Positions 41,026 to 50,588 of a DNA stretch of 64,000 bases are shown piece by piece (position 1 is the first letter of the stretch; each line of letters starts with the position of its first letter). A program made the position numbers and the translations under genes. The notes under the pieces were generated by a model. That model saw nothing but the letters and a program-made list of their open reading frames with translations. It was not told where the DNA came from and ran no database searches. This DNA is from Vairimorpha ceranae (lineage: Eukaryota > Microsporidia > Nosematidae), in NCBI RefSeq assembly GCF_000988165.1, contig NW_020169297.1, positions 62,001 to 126,000 of the forward strand. The letters run 5' to 3'.

Positions 41026-41140
41026 CGTAATAAATGTCCTGTTTTAATATAAAACAAATTTTTAGAAATGTAATTATTAGTGGCCAAGTATGTTTCATCC
41101 TAAAACAAAACTATTTAATTAATTCAATAACAAAAACAAA

Positions 41141-41485
41141 ATGCTAAATTTCATAGTTTTATTAAATGTTATTTTTACAAAAAGCTTAGATGATTTCATG
41201 GATAAGTTGAAACAGAGAGAAGTTACTATCGTGTACAGGAAGCATTGTCCATTCAGTCAAGCTGCACTTGACACACTTGACTTTCTAAAATTAAATTATA
41301 ATCCAGTAGAAGAAAAATCTGATCCAGAACTTGTTCAGCATGTTAGGGAAAAATATCACAGAACATTTCCAGCAATATTTGTTAATGGAAGGCTGCTGGG
41401 TGGTTATGATGATTTACAAATGAGCATTAAGAGTGGACGGTTAAACAAACTTTTGAATAGAAAACAAGATGATATTAAAATTTGA
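41141..41485 (+). CDS. secreted monothiol glutaredoxin, CPFS site
   Basis: A 114-residue protein. Residues 1-14 form a signal-peptide-like segment (MLNFIVLLNVIFTK). The rest is a good glutaredoxin: VTIVYRKHC36PFSQAALDTL with a CPFS active site, HRTFPAIFVNGRLLGGYDDLQ with cis-Pro and the GGYDD glutathione-binding turn, and a C-terminal helix. CPFS lacks the resolving cysteine, so it is monothiol-type, and placing such a protein in the secretory pathway resembles yeast Grx6/Grx7 of ER/Golgi. It is divergent from the CKHS paralog, the two sharing a 115-nt promoter region. Confidence 0.75.
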   Translation: MLNFIVLLNVIFTKSLDDFMDKLKQREVTIVYRKHCPFSQAALDTLDFLKLNYNPVEEKSDPELVQHVREKYHRTFPAIFVNGRLLGGYDDLQMSIKSGRLNKLLNRKQDDIKI

Positions 41486-41949
41486 GATAAATTAATTAAA
41501 AATTTTTAAGTTTACTTTTTATTTGTTTATCATATTATTAAATTTTTTAATTAAAATTAATTTATTGCACAAATAAATTAAAAATGTTTTTTAAAGTTAC
41601 AAAATCAAAAAGTTCTGCGTAATTTTAATCTTTCATATTTTCTTACATTTATAAATTTATTTTTTATTGATTAAAATAAATGGCTTAACACAAAGTAATG
41701 ATAAAATAGCCCTTTTTTACTATTTTTGAAGTTATAAGTGATTTTTAAAAGCCCACATAAGTATTTACAATTAGAAATATTATTTTATTTAATTAAGGAG
41801 GATTAACATTTTAAGACAATAAAATATTTTCAAAAGATTTTTCTTTTATTGCAAATAGCATTTAAAGATAAAAATTTTGTTAATATAATTCAAGTTCACT
41901 ATACGTACGTATATGATTATGTATTTAAAATTTAATTAAAAAATATATT
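41486..41949. other. intergenic, nothing recognised
   Basis: AT-rich 464-nt convergent spacer. No ORF with context and no tRNA-like structure noticed. Confidence 0.45.
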
Positions 41950-42354
41950 TTATTTATTAAAATCTTTGTAAATAGTTTCTACAGCTTCAGAGGAATAAAT
42001 TATATCTAAACATTCACCAAAAAGTCCACTTTCTACTTTTGTTTTGATATTTTTCTTAACTTCATCTACCAACTTTTCAAACATTTTACGTGCTTCATTA
42101 TTATTCTTTGCATTGTGAAATGAAGGTTTTTTTCCATTAAATTGCGCAAAAAGCGTGAATTGTGAAAGTAAAAGCGCGTCTTGCTTAGTGTCTTCAATAA
42201 ATTTAATAATCCATTTTTTATATTCTTCCAATTTTTCTTCTGTATCTTCGGCCGCTATCCCTACATAAAATATGTGACCATCGTTAATCTCTCTTATTAT
42301 CTCGTCTTTAAATAAAACCTTTCCGTTTGTTACTTTTTGTATAACTATTCGCAT
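41950..42354 (-). CDS. D-aminoacyl-tRNA deacylase paralog A: keeps SQFT, lacks Gly-Pro
   Basis: A 134-residue DTD-fold protein. The N-terminus MRIVIQKVTNGKVLF is canonical, and LLLSQFTLFAQFNGKKPSFHNA (residues 61-82) keeps the SQFTL motif and the KPxFH segment. At the C-terminus, where DTDs have N-x-GPVT (the cross-subunit Gly-cisPro that completes the partner's site), this one has SSEAVETI (residues 121-128), so the Gly-Pro is missing. Alone it would have a normal pocket but could not complete a partner's pocket. DTDs remove D-amino acids (and Gly) mischarged on tRNA. A CCCC lies next to the ATG (plus GGGG 42356-42359). See findings for the pairing idea. Confidence 0.85.
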   Translation of the reverse strand: MRIVIQKVTNGKVLFKDEIIREINDGHIFYVGIAAEDTEEKLEEYKKWIIKFIEDTKQDALLLSQFTLFAQFNGKKPSFHNAKNNNEARKMFEKLVDEVKKNIKTKVESGLFGECLDIIYSSEAVETIYKDFNK

Positions 42355-42359
42355 AGGGG

Positions 42360-42531
42360 AAACTAAACAAATATCTTAAAATTCTTATAAAGTCATGCAA
42401 TTAACTCAAATTTAATTTAAGTTTCCGATAAGGCTATGAAGGAATTAGAAATTTATTTTGTAACGTTAATCGAACTTTTTTAGCTTTATATCATTAAGTA
42501 TAAATTCAATAATCAAATATTACCCTTTTTA
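42360..42531. promoter_or_regulatory. shared divergent promoter of the two DTD paralogs
   Basis: This 172-nt spacer separates the two start codons; each is headed by its own CCC motif (CCCC before paralog A, CCC at 42523-42525 before paralog B). The arrangement would allow co-expression. Confidence 0.5.
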
Positions 42532-42960
42532 ATGAAAATTATCTTTCAAAAAGTTAAATATGCTATTTGTAAAAATGAACAGAAGATTTATAGTGTTATT
42601 GGGTGCGGAATAGTAATTTATCTAGGAATATCTAAACATGATACAGAAGAAACAGTGGATAATTTGGTTAATAAGTTGTTAAAAATTAAAATTAATGATC
42701 GATGGACTAAAACTATAAGCGAAGCGAATGGTGATATTTTATTGATATTTCAAGAAACATTGTCTGACACGTCTTTAACTGCATTTTATGAAAAAAACAA
42801 TTTCTTAGAAATAAGCCGGCTTAATGAAATTTTTGATTTGTTTTTTACAAAACTTAAAAATAATTATAAACTTGGAATTATTAAAAAATTGCCGATAAAT
42901 GGGAAATATAATATTAATGTTTGTAATCAGGGTCCATTTACAATAATATTTGAAAAATAA
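42532..42960 (+). CDS. D-aminoacyl-tRNA deacylase paralog B: keeps Gly-Pro, lost SQFT
   Basis: A 142-residue DTD-fold protein starting MKIIFQKVKYAIC and with the conserved VIYLGISKHDTEETV. The motif that should be SQFTL reads FQETL (residues 73-77), and the KPxFH segment after it is replaced by NNFLEI. The C-terminus, however, ends CNQGPFTIIFEK, keeping the Gly134-Pro135 pair in the family position. It therefore is the mirror image of paralog A in which motif is lost. The stop codon is 2 nt before the 3' end of a convergent tRNA-Gly gene. CCC at 42523-42525 precedes the ATG. Confidence 0.85.
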   Translation: MKIIFQKVKYAICKNEQKIYSVIGCGIVIYLGISKHDTEETVDNLVNKLLKIKINDRWTKTISEANGDILLIFQETLSDTSLTAFYEKNNFLEISRLNEIFDLFFTKLKNNYKLGIIKKLPINGKYNINVCNQGPFTIIFEK

Positions 42961-42962
42961 AA

Positions 42963-43033
42963 TGCATCGTGCGGGAATCGAACCCACGTCTATCGGATGG
43001 CAACCGATAATTATACCATTAAACCAACGATGC
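42963..43033 (-). tRNA. tRNA-Gly, anticodon GCC
   Basis: The minus strand folds as a standard tRNA: acceptor GCATCGT/ACGATGC, D-arm GGTTTAATGGTAT, anticodon arm ATCGG-TTGCCAT-CCGAT with GCC anticodon, and T-arm GTGGG-TTCGATT-CCCGC, with discriminator A from base 42963. No intron. A box and B box (GGTTCGATTCC) are intact. The end is 2 nt from the stop of DTD paralog B, in convergent orientation. Confidence 0.97.
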
Positions 43034-43308
43034 TTAAAAGGCAGCATATTTACATATATATTTTGTACTTTAGAGAACAACAAAGAAGAATTCAATGCAT
43101 TGTGAAAATTAATAAATAATTAGATAACCTCTGAAAGTAAAAAATAAAACTATTAATTTAAACAAATATAATTATATAAAATTTACTTTAAAAAATGATG
43201 TATAGGTAATGTCTTTTATTAGTTGTTATTATAAGTCTTACACAACAGACAATTTATAATCATTTGAAAAACAATTACTAGGCAAAAAATTAATTTGTGG
43301 TGAATTTG

Positions 43309-43575
43309 TTAATTAATGCTTAAAAAATTAATAAACCTTTCGAGAATATTAACATCAATTCCAGAAATATTCTCGATGTATTCTGGGTAAATAGTATTTT
43401 CTTCTAGATATCCATAAAATATAACCCAATCTTTTTTGTTATAAATTTGTTCTGTTTTAATTATTTTCGATGAGTTTTTATATGCAACTGTAACTTCAAA
43501 ATTACCAATGCTGACAATTTTAGCAAATGAATAAATTTTACCATTTTTATTGAAATTTGTTAAAAAATTTAGCAT
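43309..43575 (-). CDS. small OB-fold-like protein, possibly RPA subunit 3
   Basis: An 88-residue protein, the ATG abutted by CCCC (plus GGGG 43576-43579). It is strand-rich: GKIYSFAKIVSIGNFEVTVAYKNSS, then KKDWVIFYGYLEENTIYPEYIENIS, and a C-terminal helix NILERFINFL. The layout of barrel strands plus final helix resembles the smallest replication protein A subunit (Rpa14/Rfa3) or a Ten1/Rmi2-type OB protein. There are no diagnostic residues, so only the fold class is suggested. Confidence 0.45.
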   Translation of the reverse strand: MLNFLTNFNKNGKIYSFAKIVSIGNFEVTVAYKNSSKIIKTEQIYNKKDWVIFYGYLEENTIYPEYIENISGIDVNILERFINFLSIN

Positions 43576-44310
43576 GGGGATGGAAAATACAATCTGTAAT
43601 TTACAGTATTTTAAATTGTTTTATACTCTACACCATTTAGTATTTATTGGTTCAAATTTTTAATGTAAGTAAGGCATCATATGATTTGTGTAAAAAATTC
43701 TGCCTTTGGTTTGATAATAATTTGATATTTAAATAGATTTTGTTAAATAACTAATCAGTTTTTGTAAAAGTTCTTAAAAAAATGTTTTAAACTAGTTCAT
43801 TTTATAGATTAGACAACTTTAAATATTGTGGGTTTACAAGAATACGCTTAATTTTGGCAGTAAAACTGATATAAAAAAAGCGATTTCATATTAATTTTAA
43901 GGGTAAATATTTTTTCAATATAAGCTGCAAATTTTATTTGCTGTTCGCTATAGCGAATAATTTCTAGAGCTTAGCTTTTAAATTTAAATTTAGCTGTTTA
44001 CAATTTATTATTTGGATTTTTAAATTCTCGGTTTAAATAAATCAAAACAAATAGTAATATTTAGCATTTGTTTAATTCTATGTATAACATAATATTTACT
44101 ATAAATGAAAGATTTATAACAGAATAAACAGCATCATCTTTTTTTTTGCAAACAAAAATAAAAAAAAAATTTTAATCAATTTTTTATAAAAAATATTATA
44201 GCATAAATTATGTTACAATTGTAAAGACAGAAAAATATTCTATATAAAAAACTTAAATAATTACCACAACAGACATTTAAATACTAATATAAAAATATCT
44301 AAACGCGCCA
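43576..44310. other. intergenic, 0.7 kb, nothing recognised
   Basis: AT-rich. A CCC-led ATG exists on the minus strand near 43890, but its frame stops after 13 codons. Confidence 0.45.
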
Positions 44311-45630
44311 TTAATCTTTTTTACCTAATAGTATATTTATCATTTTATTTTTCTGTTTATCTGTAAATCTATTGTTAATTAATCGTGTAGCAGAAATAAA
44401 TAAATCATCAATCATCCCAAAAAAACTTCTTTTTTGCTTTAGCGAAAGTTCTTTCTTCATAACATCTGATCCCGTGTATAAATTACTAAGAGAATTGCCA
44501 TTTTCAGTCCAGCATTCTTGCAGAACTTTATCAAATGTAGGGTTCTTTAAAATTTTATCCAACCTATATTTACAAATTAAAAATTGCGCCAAATTTGTTC
44601 TGTCTAGACAATCAATACAATTGACCCGATAAATTAGATCATGGTCGTCAATTTTATCGAGATGCCAAAAAAATAAATTCTTCAAGTCATCAAAATCGTT
44701 TATAAATGAATTTAAATCGAATGATAAAAATTTAATATTTTTGTTGGTCAATAAATCTGTGTATGCATCATTTAAAATCTTTTCATCTTTTTTATCTCCA
44801 AGTAAAGTAATAACATAAATCTTTCCAAATTGCTCTTGCAATTTTTTAAAATGCTTATCAAATGATGATTCTAATTCTTTACGGTTTCCAGTAAAATAAA
44901 GTTTACCATTAATTCCTTTATTTTTTTGTTTCCAAAACAAAGGTACTGATCCCCTTATAAGTGTCATATTAGAAATTATTTTATTATTGCGCTTTGTTTC
45001 AAATACTGTTTTAACGTAAAATGAAACATTACCAAGTAAATCTATTCCTCGAGACAAAAGTCTTGTCCCCATTTTACTACCAGAAACGAGAGATAATAAT
45101 TTCATTGAGTAAAAGTCTTCATCAATTCTGAACGTTTTTGTAGTGAAATAGCCACAAAAAAGATACGCTAACAAAAAGTTATGTCTTCTTTTTACAGGAG
45201 CATGCTTTAAAATAAAATCTTCGTTATTGGATTTATTGTAGCGAAGGAGCATAGACTCCATATGCAAATTCCAAAAAAATTCTTCTTCAAAGCATTTGGT
45301 TTTAACGACATAAAAATCGTTTGTATGAATTAAGTGTTTTAAATAAAAAATCGTATCACTGTCATTTACTTCACCTAACGGCAGAAAATCAACTTTAGTT
45401 ATTTTATAAATATCTGTTCCAGTAAAAATTCCAGCTTGTTCAGATTCCAATACAATGACCAAGTGTTCTACTTTATCAATCAAAATAATTCCAAGAATAA
45501 AATTAAAATTTATGTTTTCTATTATTTCGTTAGCTATTGCATTAATGTTTTTCTTGTATAATGTTACAGATCCTGTATCCGTTTGATAATTTATCTTGTA
45601 GGACTGTTTGTGATAAAAAAGAAAGGCCAT
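44311..45630 (-). CDS. SAC1: SAC1-family phosphoinositide phosphatase, no membrane anchor
   Basis: A 439-residue Sac domain protein. The catalytic CX5R(T) motif is RVNCIDCLDRTNLAQFLI at about residue 335, as in Sac1 (RTNCMDCLDRTN). Upstream, FYSMKLLSLVSGSKMGTRLLSRGIDLLGNVSFYVKT is the Sac-domain signature G-x-R-x-x-x-RGID. Sac1 dephosphorylates PI4P and other monophosphates at ER/Golgi. Yeast Sac1 has two C-terminal transmembrane helices; here the protein stops after NILLGKKD with no hydrophobic segment, so it must reach membranes another way. CCCC lies 8 nt upstream of the ATG. Confidence 0.9.
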   Translation of the reverse strand: MAFLFYHKQSYKINYQTDTGSVTLYKKNINAIANEIIENINFNFILGIILIDKVEHLVIVLESEQAGIFTGTDIYKITKVDFLPLGEVNDSDTIFYLKHLIHTNDFYVVKTKCFEEEFFWNLHMESMLLRYNKSNNEDFILKHAPVKRRHNFLLAYLFCGYFTTKTFRIDEDFYSMKLLSLVSGSKMGTRLLSRGIDLLGNVSFYVKTVFETKRNNKIISNMTLIRGSVPLFWKQKNKGINGKLYFTGNRKELESSFDKHFKKLQEQFGKIYVITLLGDKKDEKILNDAYTDLLTNKNIKFLSFDLNSFINDFDDLKNLFFWHLDKIDDHDLIYRVNCIDCLDRTNLAQFLICKYRLDKILKNPTFDKVLQECWTENGNSLSNLYTGSDVMKKELSLKQKRSFFGMIDDLFISATRLINNRFTDKQKNKMINILLGKKD

Positions 45631-48199
45631 ACAAAAGGGGTCAGAAAAATATAAATAATTTTATATTAAAGAAAAATATCATAAAATGTCTAGCAATCAG
45701 TTAAATTGTATGCTTACTGTTATGTTTATATAATGTACAAAACAACAATATAAGCAATTAACAAAAAAAACATTTTTTATGGTCTTTATTTAACTGAAAG
45801 TAACACCAAACGGTATATGTAATAAGAAATTGTATACTATTTTATACTTTAGTATGATTTTTTAACAATGCTATTAAAAACATTGTTAATATTTTGTGAA
45901 TCTAACAGGGATATAAGGTTTTTATTTAATTGTAAATATTTAGGTTTATGTATTTATTTGAGAAAGAATAGACTTTAATAATTTATAATTATTCTAGTAA
46001 ACTGTTATAAATACAAATAGGGTTAATTTTAAAACATTAATTAAAATTTGATAAAAAACTTATGCTTTTTTAAATATTTTTATGATACATAGACAAGATT
46101 AAAAAAAGGAACATAAGCCAGATCATAAAAAAGATGCTGTAAAAAAGAATTTTTAGTAAAATTTTTTAGAGGCATATTTATATTTGCATACATTAATAAC
46201 AACAAATAAAAAAATTTAAAATAATTATTTTTAATCTATAATCTTCACTTAAAATAACTTTAAAAGCAAATACTCTATACTAAAAAATAAGTACAAAAAC
46301 GTGTGATATATACCTCACTCTACTTTATTTTTCTTTGTACCTTCCTTGCATTATTTAATTTTTATCAAAAATAAAAAAAAGAGAAATAGCAAGAACAAAA
46401 ATGTCGAACTCGAAGCAAGTAATTTAAGAGAACATAGATTATAGAAAAACCAATATTACTCACATTTTAAAAATAAAACTTTCGCTAAAGTTTTTTAGCA
46501 GAAAGCTCTAATATAACAAAAAAGCAATTTTAAAATAATTAAATTAATAAAATATTATTTACATTACTGTAAAAGATAGTAAAATATTTAATTTCCTTTG
46601 ATTTTATGAGTTGAAACATCTTATAAAATTTTATTGTTGTGCTGTATATGGTTGTTTTGATAATCTAATAAACTATATTTTTTTTAATCATACAATCGCC
46701 TTCCACAAATTTTTTATTTATAGACATGTGTTGCAGAATACAGTTATAAAACTTGCAAACCACATTTAATAATATAAATGTATTAATAAAAGACTAGCCA
46801 GTTTTGATTGTTGTCTGCAGCATATATTTTTTTAATCAATTTATAATTTTAAAATATTTGTAGATAACTGTAAAGTATGTTTATGTGTAAGGTTAATTAT
46901 GAAAAAGTTATAAACATCAACAAAGACGATGTTTTCTGTGTGATAATTTTTTTTAATTTTATAACACCAACTTAAATGTTTTTACTTTTTTTTTGCCAAT
47001 TAATACTTTACCATTTTCCATAAATATTTTTATTGTTTTAAGGATTGATTAATGACATGTTGTCTTTGTATTAATTATATTATTTTCAATAATGGGATTG
47101 TTTCTACATTCCAAATTGTTGTTTAAAAATTTTTAACAATTTAACCTAACCAGTAATGATAAAATTATTTTGTAATTTAATCGGTAAATTTTGCGGAAAA
47201 AGAGCATTAAATTTTTTGTTGATCTAAAAAGTTTAGTTATGGTTTAATTAATTTCAAGGCAGGAAAATAAAACCAGCAACTTAATTTAGTTACAACTGTA
47301 TTTTGATAGCTATGTTTTAAAAAAATTAATTTGTAACATTTATTGTGATTAATCAAAAACACTTTTTAAGAATGTGGGTAAAAAAGATAAAAATTAATAT
47401 TTTGTTTTTAAGTGGTTTACAAAATTGAAAAGCCAAAAAAATAAACTTTTTTATTTTAAAATAAATATAAATTGCTGTTTTAAAGTAGTTAACTTACGAT
47501 TTTTTATATTGTTTTGGGCAATAAACATAAGCTTACTTAAATACTGAATCGTCTTAAGATTATACTATAGCTTATTATATTTACGTTTACATGCGAAACT
47601 TGTTTTAAATAAGTTTGGTTAAAGTTAAAAAGATCGCTGTAAAAGCTTTAAAGTACTTATTATAAAGTCGCAGATATTATAGTTTATGGAAAAATGTAAT
47701 GTAAACAAAAAGATTTGTTAACAATCATAGAATGTAATTATTAACGAATGGTATTTTATAGGTTATACCCTTAAAATTTATAAATAAAAATTAAATTTGA
47801 TCTTTTATTTATTTTATAATTTATTTATTAAGTTTAAAGAAAATACATTGGAATTTGTTGTTTGGAAATTAATCTTTATGCTATGTATAAAAATAAAATA
47901 GCATAATTTAATTATAAAATATTGTCAATCAGATTAAAAAATAGATTTAAATACAAAATTAATCTATAGCATTAATAAATTTATTTAATATCATTACACG
48001 TTACGATTCTTTTCTAATATAAATAAGTTATTTGACTAATTTTTACTTTATACAAATGTTTTATTAAATGAATCATCATATTAAAGGCAACAATAAACAA
48101 TATTAAACTTAAAACCAATATTGTTTTGATAAAATTAAAACCCGTATATGTTGATTTTTATTATTTCTTTTTTTAAGAAATAACAAAGAAATAAATCTT
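45631..48199. other. long gene-free region upstream of the GATA factor
   Basis: About 2.6 kb with no convincing ORF or RNA gene. It is the largest empty stretch of the window outside the transposon area. Open frames are short and low-complexity. Confidence 0.5.
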
Positions 48200-48287
48200 A
48201 GATTTATAAAACCTTTTTATTTTATTTGATAAGATAAATTTTAAAAATGAAACATATTAAAACACGTTTTAAAAGGTTTTATAATCT
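48200..48287. promoter_or_regulatory. inverted repeat enclosing a double GATA site
   Basis: AGATTTATAAAACCTTTT (48200-48217) and AAAAGGTTTTATAATCT (48271-48287) are near-perfect inverted repeats. The 53-nt spacer holds TGATAAGATAA (48227-48237), two overlapping GATA-type sites (GATAA twice). It lies about 200 nt upstream of a GATA-factor gene start at 48484, so autoregulation is conceivable. It is only a motif observation. Confidence 0.35.
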
Positions 48288-48483
48288 TGACGTGTATCAC
48301 TATCCCTCTATATTTACATTTTACATTATTAATAAACAATCACAAAATTAATTTACATTTTAATCTTTCAAGAATTTACTTCTGTATCTAAAACTATTTT
48401 TTAGTTTGTTACTGATGATACAATATTACACTTGTTTGAAAACATAAATATTTTTTGATATATTGTTAATAGTAAAGCCCAAA

Positions 48484-48981
48484 ATGAAAAATATTGCAGA
48501 AGAAATAGGAAACAAAAGAGGATATTGTAAAAATTGCGGAACTACCACAACACCACTTTGGAGACGAGGAGATGATGGAAGTTATCTATGTAACGCGTGT
48601 GGACTATATCTAAAGATACATAAAAAAAATCGGCCACATGAATTTAAGACGGACAGTTTTAAACACAGGAACAGAAATAAAAAAGAAGTACCTTTTATAC
48701 CACAGTTGCGTAATAATGACAGATTTGTGCATAGTTATTACAAACCAATATACTTTCCTAAGTATAGTCAACAAGAAATACTAAAAGATTACAACCTTTT
48801 TAAAGAACATTCTATGAGAATGAATCATATGTATGTGAAAAATAATATAAAAAAAGGCCAAAATAATCCTTTTTATGCAAACAAAAACTTAGCACATAAC
48901 TTTCAACAAGATAAGGTGCAGGATGATGATACAGCAGAGGCAGTCGATGCATTGATAAATTTTATGAATCTTTGTAAGTAA
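48484..48981 (+). CDS. GATA-type zinc finger transcription factor
   Basis: 165 residues from the ATG at 48484, chosen because CCC at 48478-48480 precedes it; the frame is open a few codons further but has no ATG. One GATA finger is complete: C15-x2-C18-x17-C36-x2-C39 with TTPLWRRG and the [10 protein letters not shown] helix, followed by the basic tail [22 protein letters not shown]. The rest (Tyr/Asn-rich and acidic C-terminus [15 protein letters not shown]) may be an activation or repression region. In fungi such single-finger factors control nitrogen, iron or light responses; which applies here cannot be told. An unusually long empty region lies upstream. Confidence 0.93.
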   Translation: MKNIAEEIGNKRGYCKNCGTTTTPLWRRGDDGSYLCNACGLYLKIHKKNRPHEFKTDSFKHRNRNKKEVPFIPQLRNNDRFVHSYYKPIYFPKYSQQEILKDYNLFKEHSMRMNHMYVKNNIKKGQNNPFYANKNLAHNFQQDKVQDDDTAEAVDALINFMNLCK

Positions 48982-49911
48982 AATTGGTAAATTTGTCATT
49001 TTATTTTTTATGAAACATAAAATACATTATAATAAAACTTCTACATAAATTAATTTAACAAATTTTTATTAATATAACAAATTCTTTAAATTAATTATTT
49101 AAAATTTTTTAAAAACTTCAGTCACTCATAAAAAATGTAAAGAACATTGCAACCTTCTTAAAAAAGACTTAATAAATTTGATGGTGTTAATTATTTTATC
49201 TTAAGTAGTAGGAGATTAGAGATATCTTAGGAAGCCTTTGCCATTAAATAATAAACGGATAAATGTCAAAATGGATTTTTAATTAGATCACTAAAAAATT
49301 AGAAACTTACATATAGTAAAATAATTTTATAAAAATTAAATAAATAATTTAACAATTGCAATATTCTTTATCTTTATATTAAAAAAAATCATTTTTTTGA
49401 TATATTAGTAAACAGCCAAATTTTAAATAAATATTAACATTATTAAAATGCTGTTTAAAATTTTGTAAAAAATATTTTTATAAAGACATTGCACATTAAA
49501 ATAATGCATGTTAAAAATCATATTTTTTATTTAAAAGCATCATTCTTCCGCAGTTTTTTAATTTTATGCTTGTATATAGGCTTGTAAATTGTGCTTTATT
49601 TTCATACTTCTATTTTTTTTATAGTATAATTAATCCCAAAACATTTATTCTAATAGTAGCTGTATAAAGATTTTGGAAGTTATTTGTAATAAATATCTAA
49701 TTGGCTTAATTTTGATTGAAAATCGTAAAATTTTAATAAATAAATTAAATCTAAAATTCATGTATTTATATTAATTAATTTTTTTTTGAATAGTCATTTC
49801 AACTAAAAAAATATATGAGGCGTCTTTATTACTAATTTTATAAAAGATAGTGCTTTTTAAAAAAAATATTACTAATATAAATGCACTCACAACAAAATAA
49901 ATCAAAAAAGC
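48982..49911. other. intergenic, nothing recognised
   Basis: AT-rich 0.9 kb between the GATA gene and tRNA-Asn. Confidence 0.45.
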
Positions 49912-49935
49912 CGCTTCTGGAGAGACTCGAACTCT

Positions 49936-49968
<33 letters not shown>

Positions 49969-49984
49969 ATTGCGCCACAGAAGC
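49912..49984 (-). tRNA. tRNA-Asn, anticodon GTT
   Basis: The minus strand folds as a tRNA: acceptor GCTTCTG/CAGAAGC, D-arm GCGCAATGGTTAGCGC, anticodon arm TTCGG-CTGTTAA-CCGAA with anticodon GTT, T-arm GAGAG-TTCGAGT-CTCTC, and discriminator G (base 49912). No intron. The A box (TGGCGCAATGG) and B box (GTTCGAGTC) are intact. Confidence 0.97.
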
Positions 49985-50588
49985 TTGACTTGTGTTTTAA
50001 ATGAAGTATAGTCGTTATCGGTTTTTATATTAAAAAACAAGGAGCAAGGAATTATTTTCGTTGTAAATTTAAAATAATCTTGTACATGTTACCATGGGTT
50101 AATTTAGTCACCAATCTATTTAAGTACAGAAAACAAATATAAGTCACAAGCAAAGTTGTAGCATACTGGTAATCAATAACATAAAAAAACACCTTAAGTT
50201 TTTAATTAGAATATTAATAAGAAGAATCTTGAAATGTGAGAGTAGTATTAATTTTATAAGATTTATTCTTTTGGATGTTCAAAAATTAAAGAATAAAAAT
50301 TTTTTTGAAATTATGATGTTAAAATTTCTTAGAATACTCTTTATTGATAATCATAATTCAATAAAGTTTTTTAACAGCATTAGAAGTTGTGTTGTACAAC
50401 AATTTTGTTTTATTACTTAATATAGAAATATAAAGTTCGAAAATCCTCTAGTGCTTTCAAAAAAACTTATTTTAGATTTTATATTTAAGTAAAAAAATGT
50501 TTAATGTAAAATTTATAAAATCTAGTCACCAAAATTTTAAACTGAACAATTTACACAAAGCTTATAATTTTGAATAAGACTTAACCTA
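49985..50588. other. intergenic, nothing recognised
   Basis: A 63-codon plus-strand open frame at 50229-50420 is Phe/Asn/Ile-rich without context; I do not call it. Confidence 0.45.

Noticed and set aside
42805..43095. 96-codon minus-strand frame across tRNA-Gly
   Set aside because: It is only the reverse reading of the DTD gene end and the tRNA gene.
43640..43895. CCC-led ATG on the minus strand near 43890
   Set aside because: The frame stops after 13 codons and no in-frame splice solution was seen.
47380..47560. minus-strand ATG frame with a GTAAGT...CAG segment that could be spliced out
   Set aside because: The joined product is 48 residues of low complexity, with no CCC motif; chance in AT-rich DNA.
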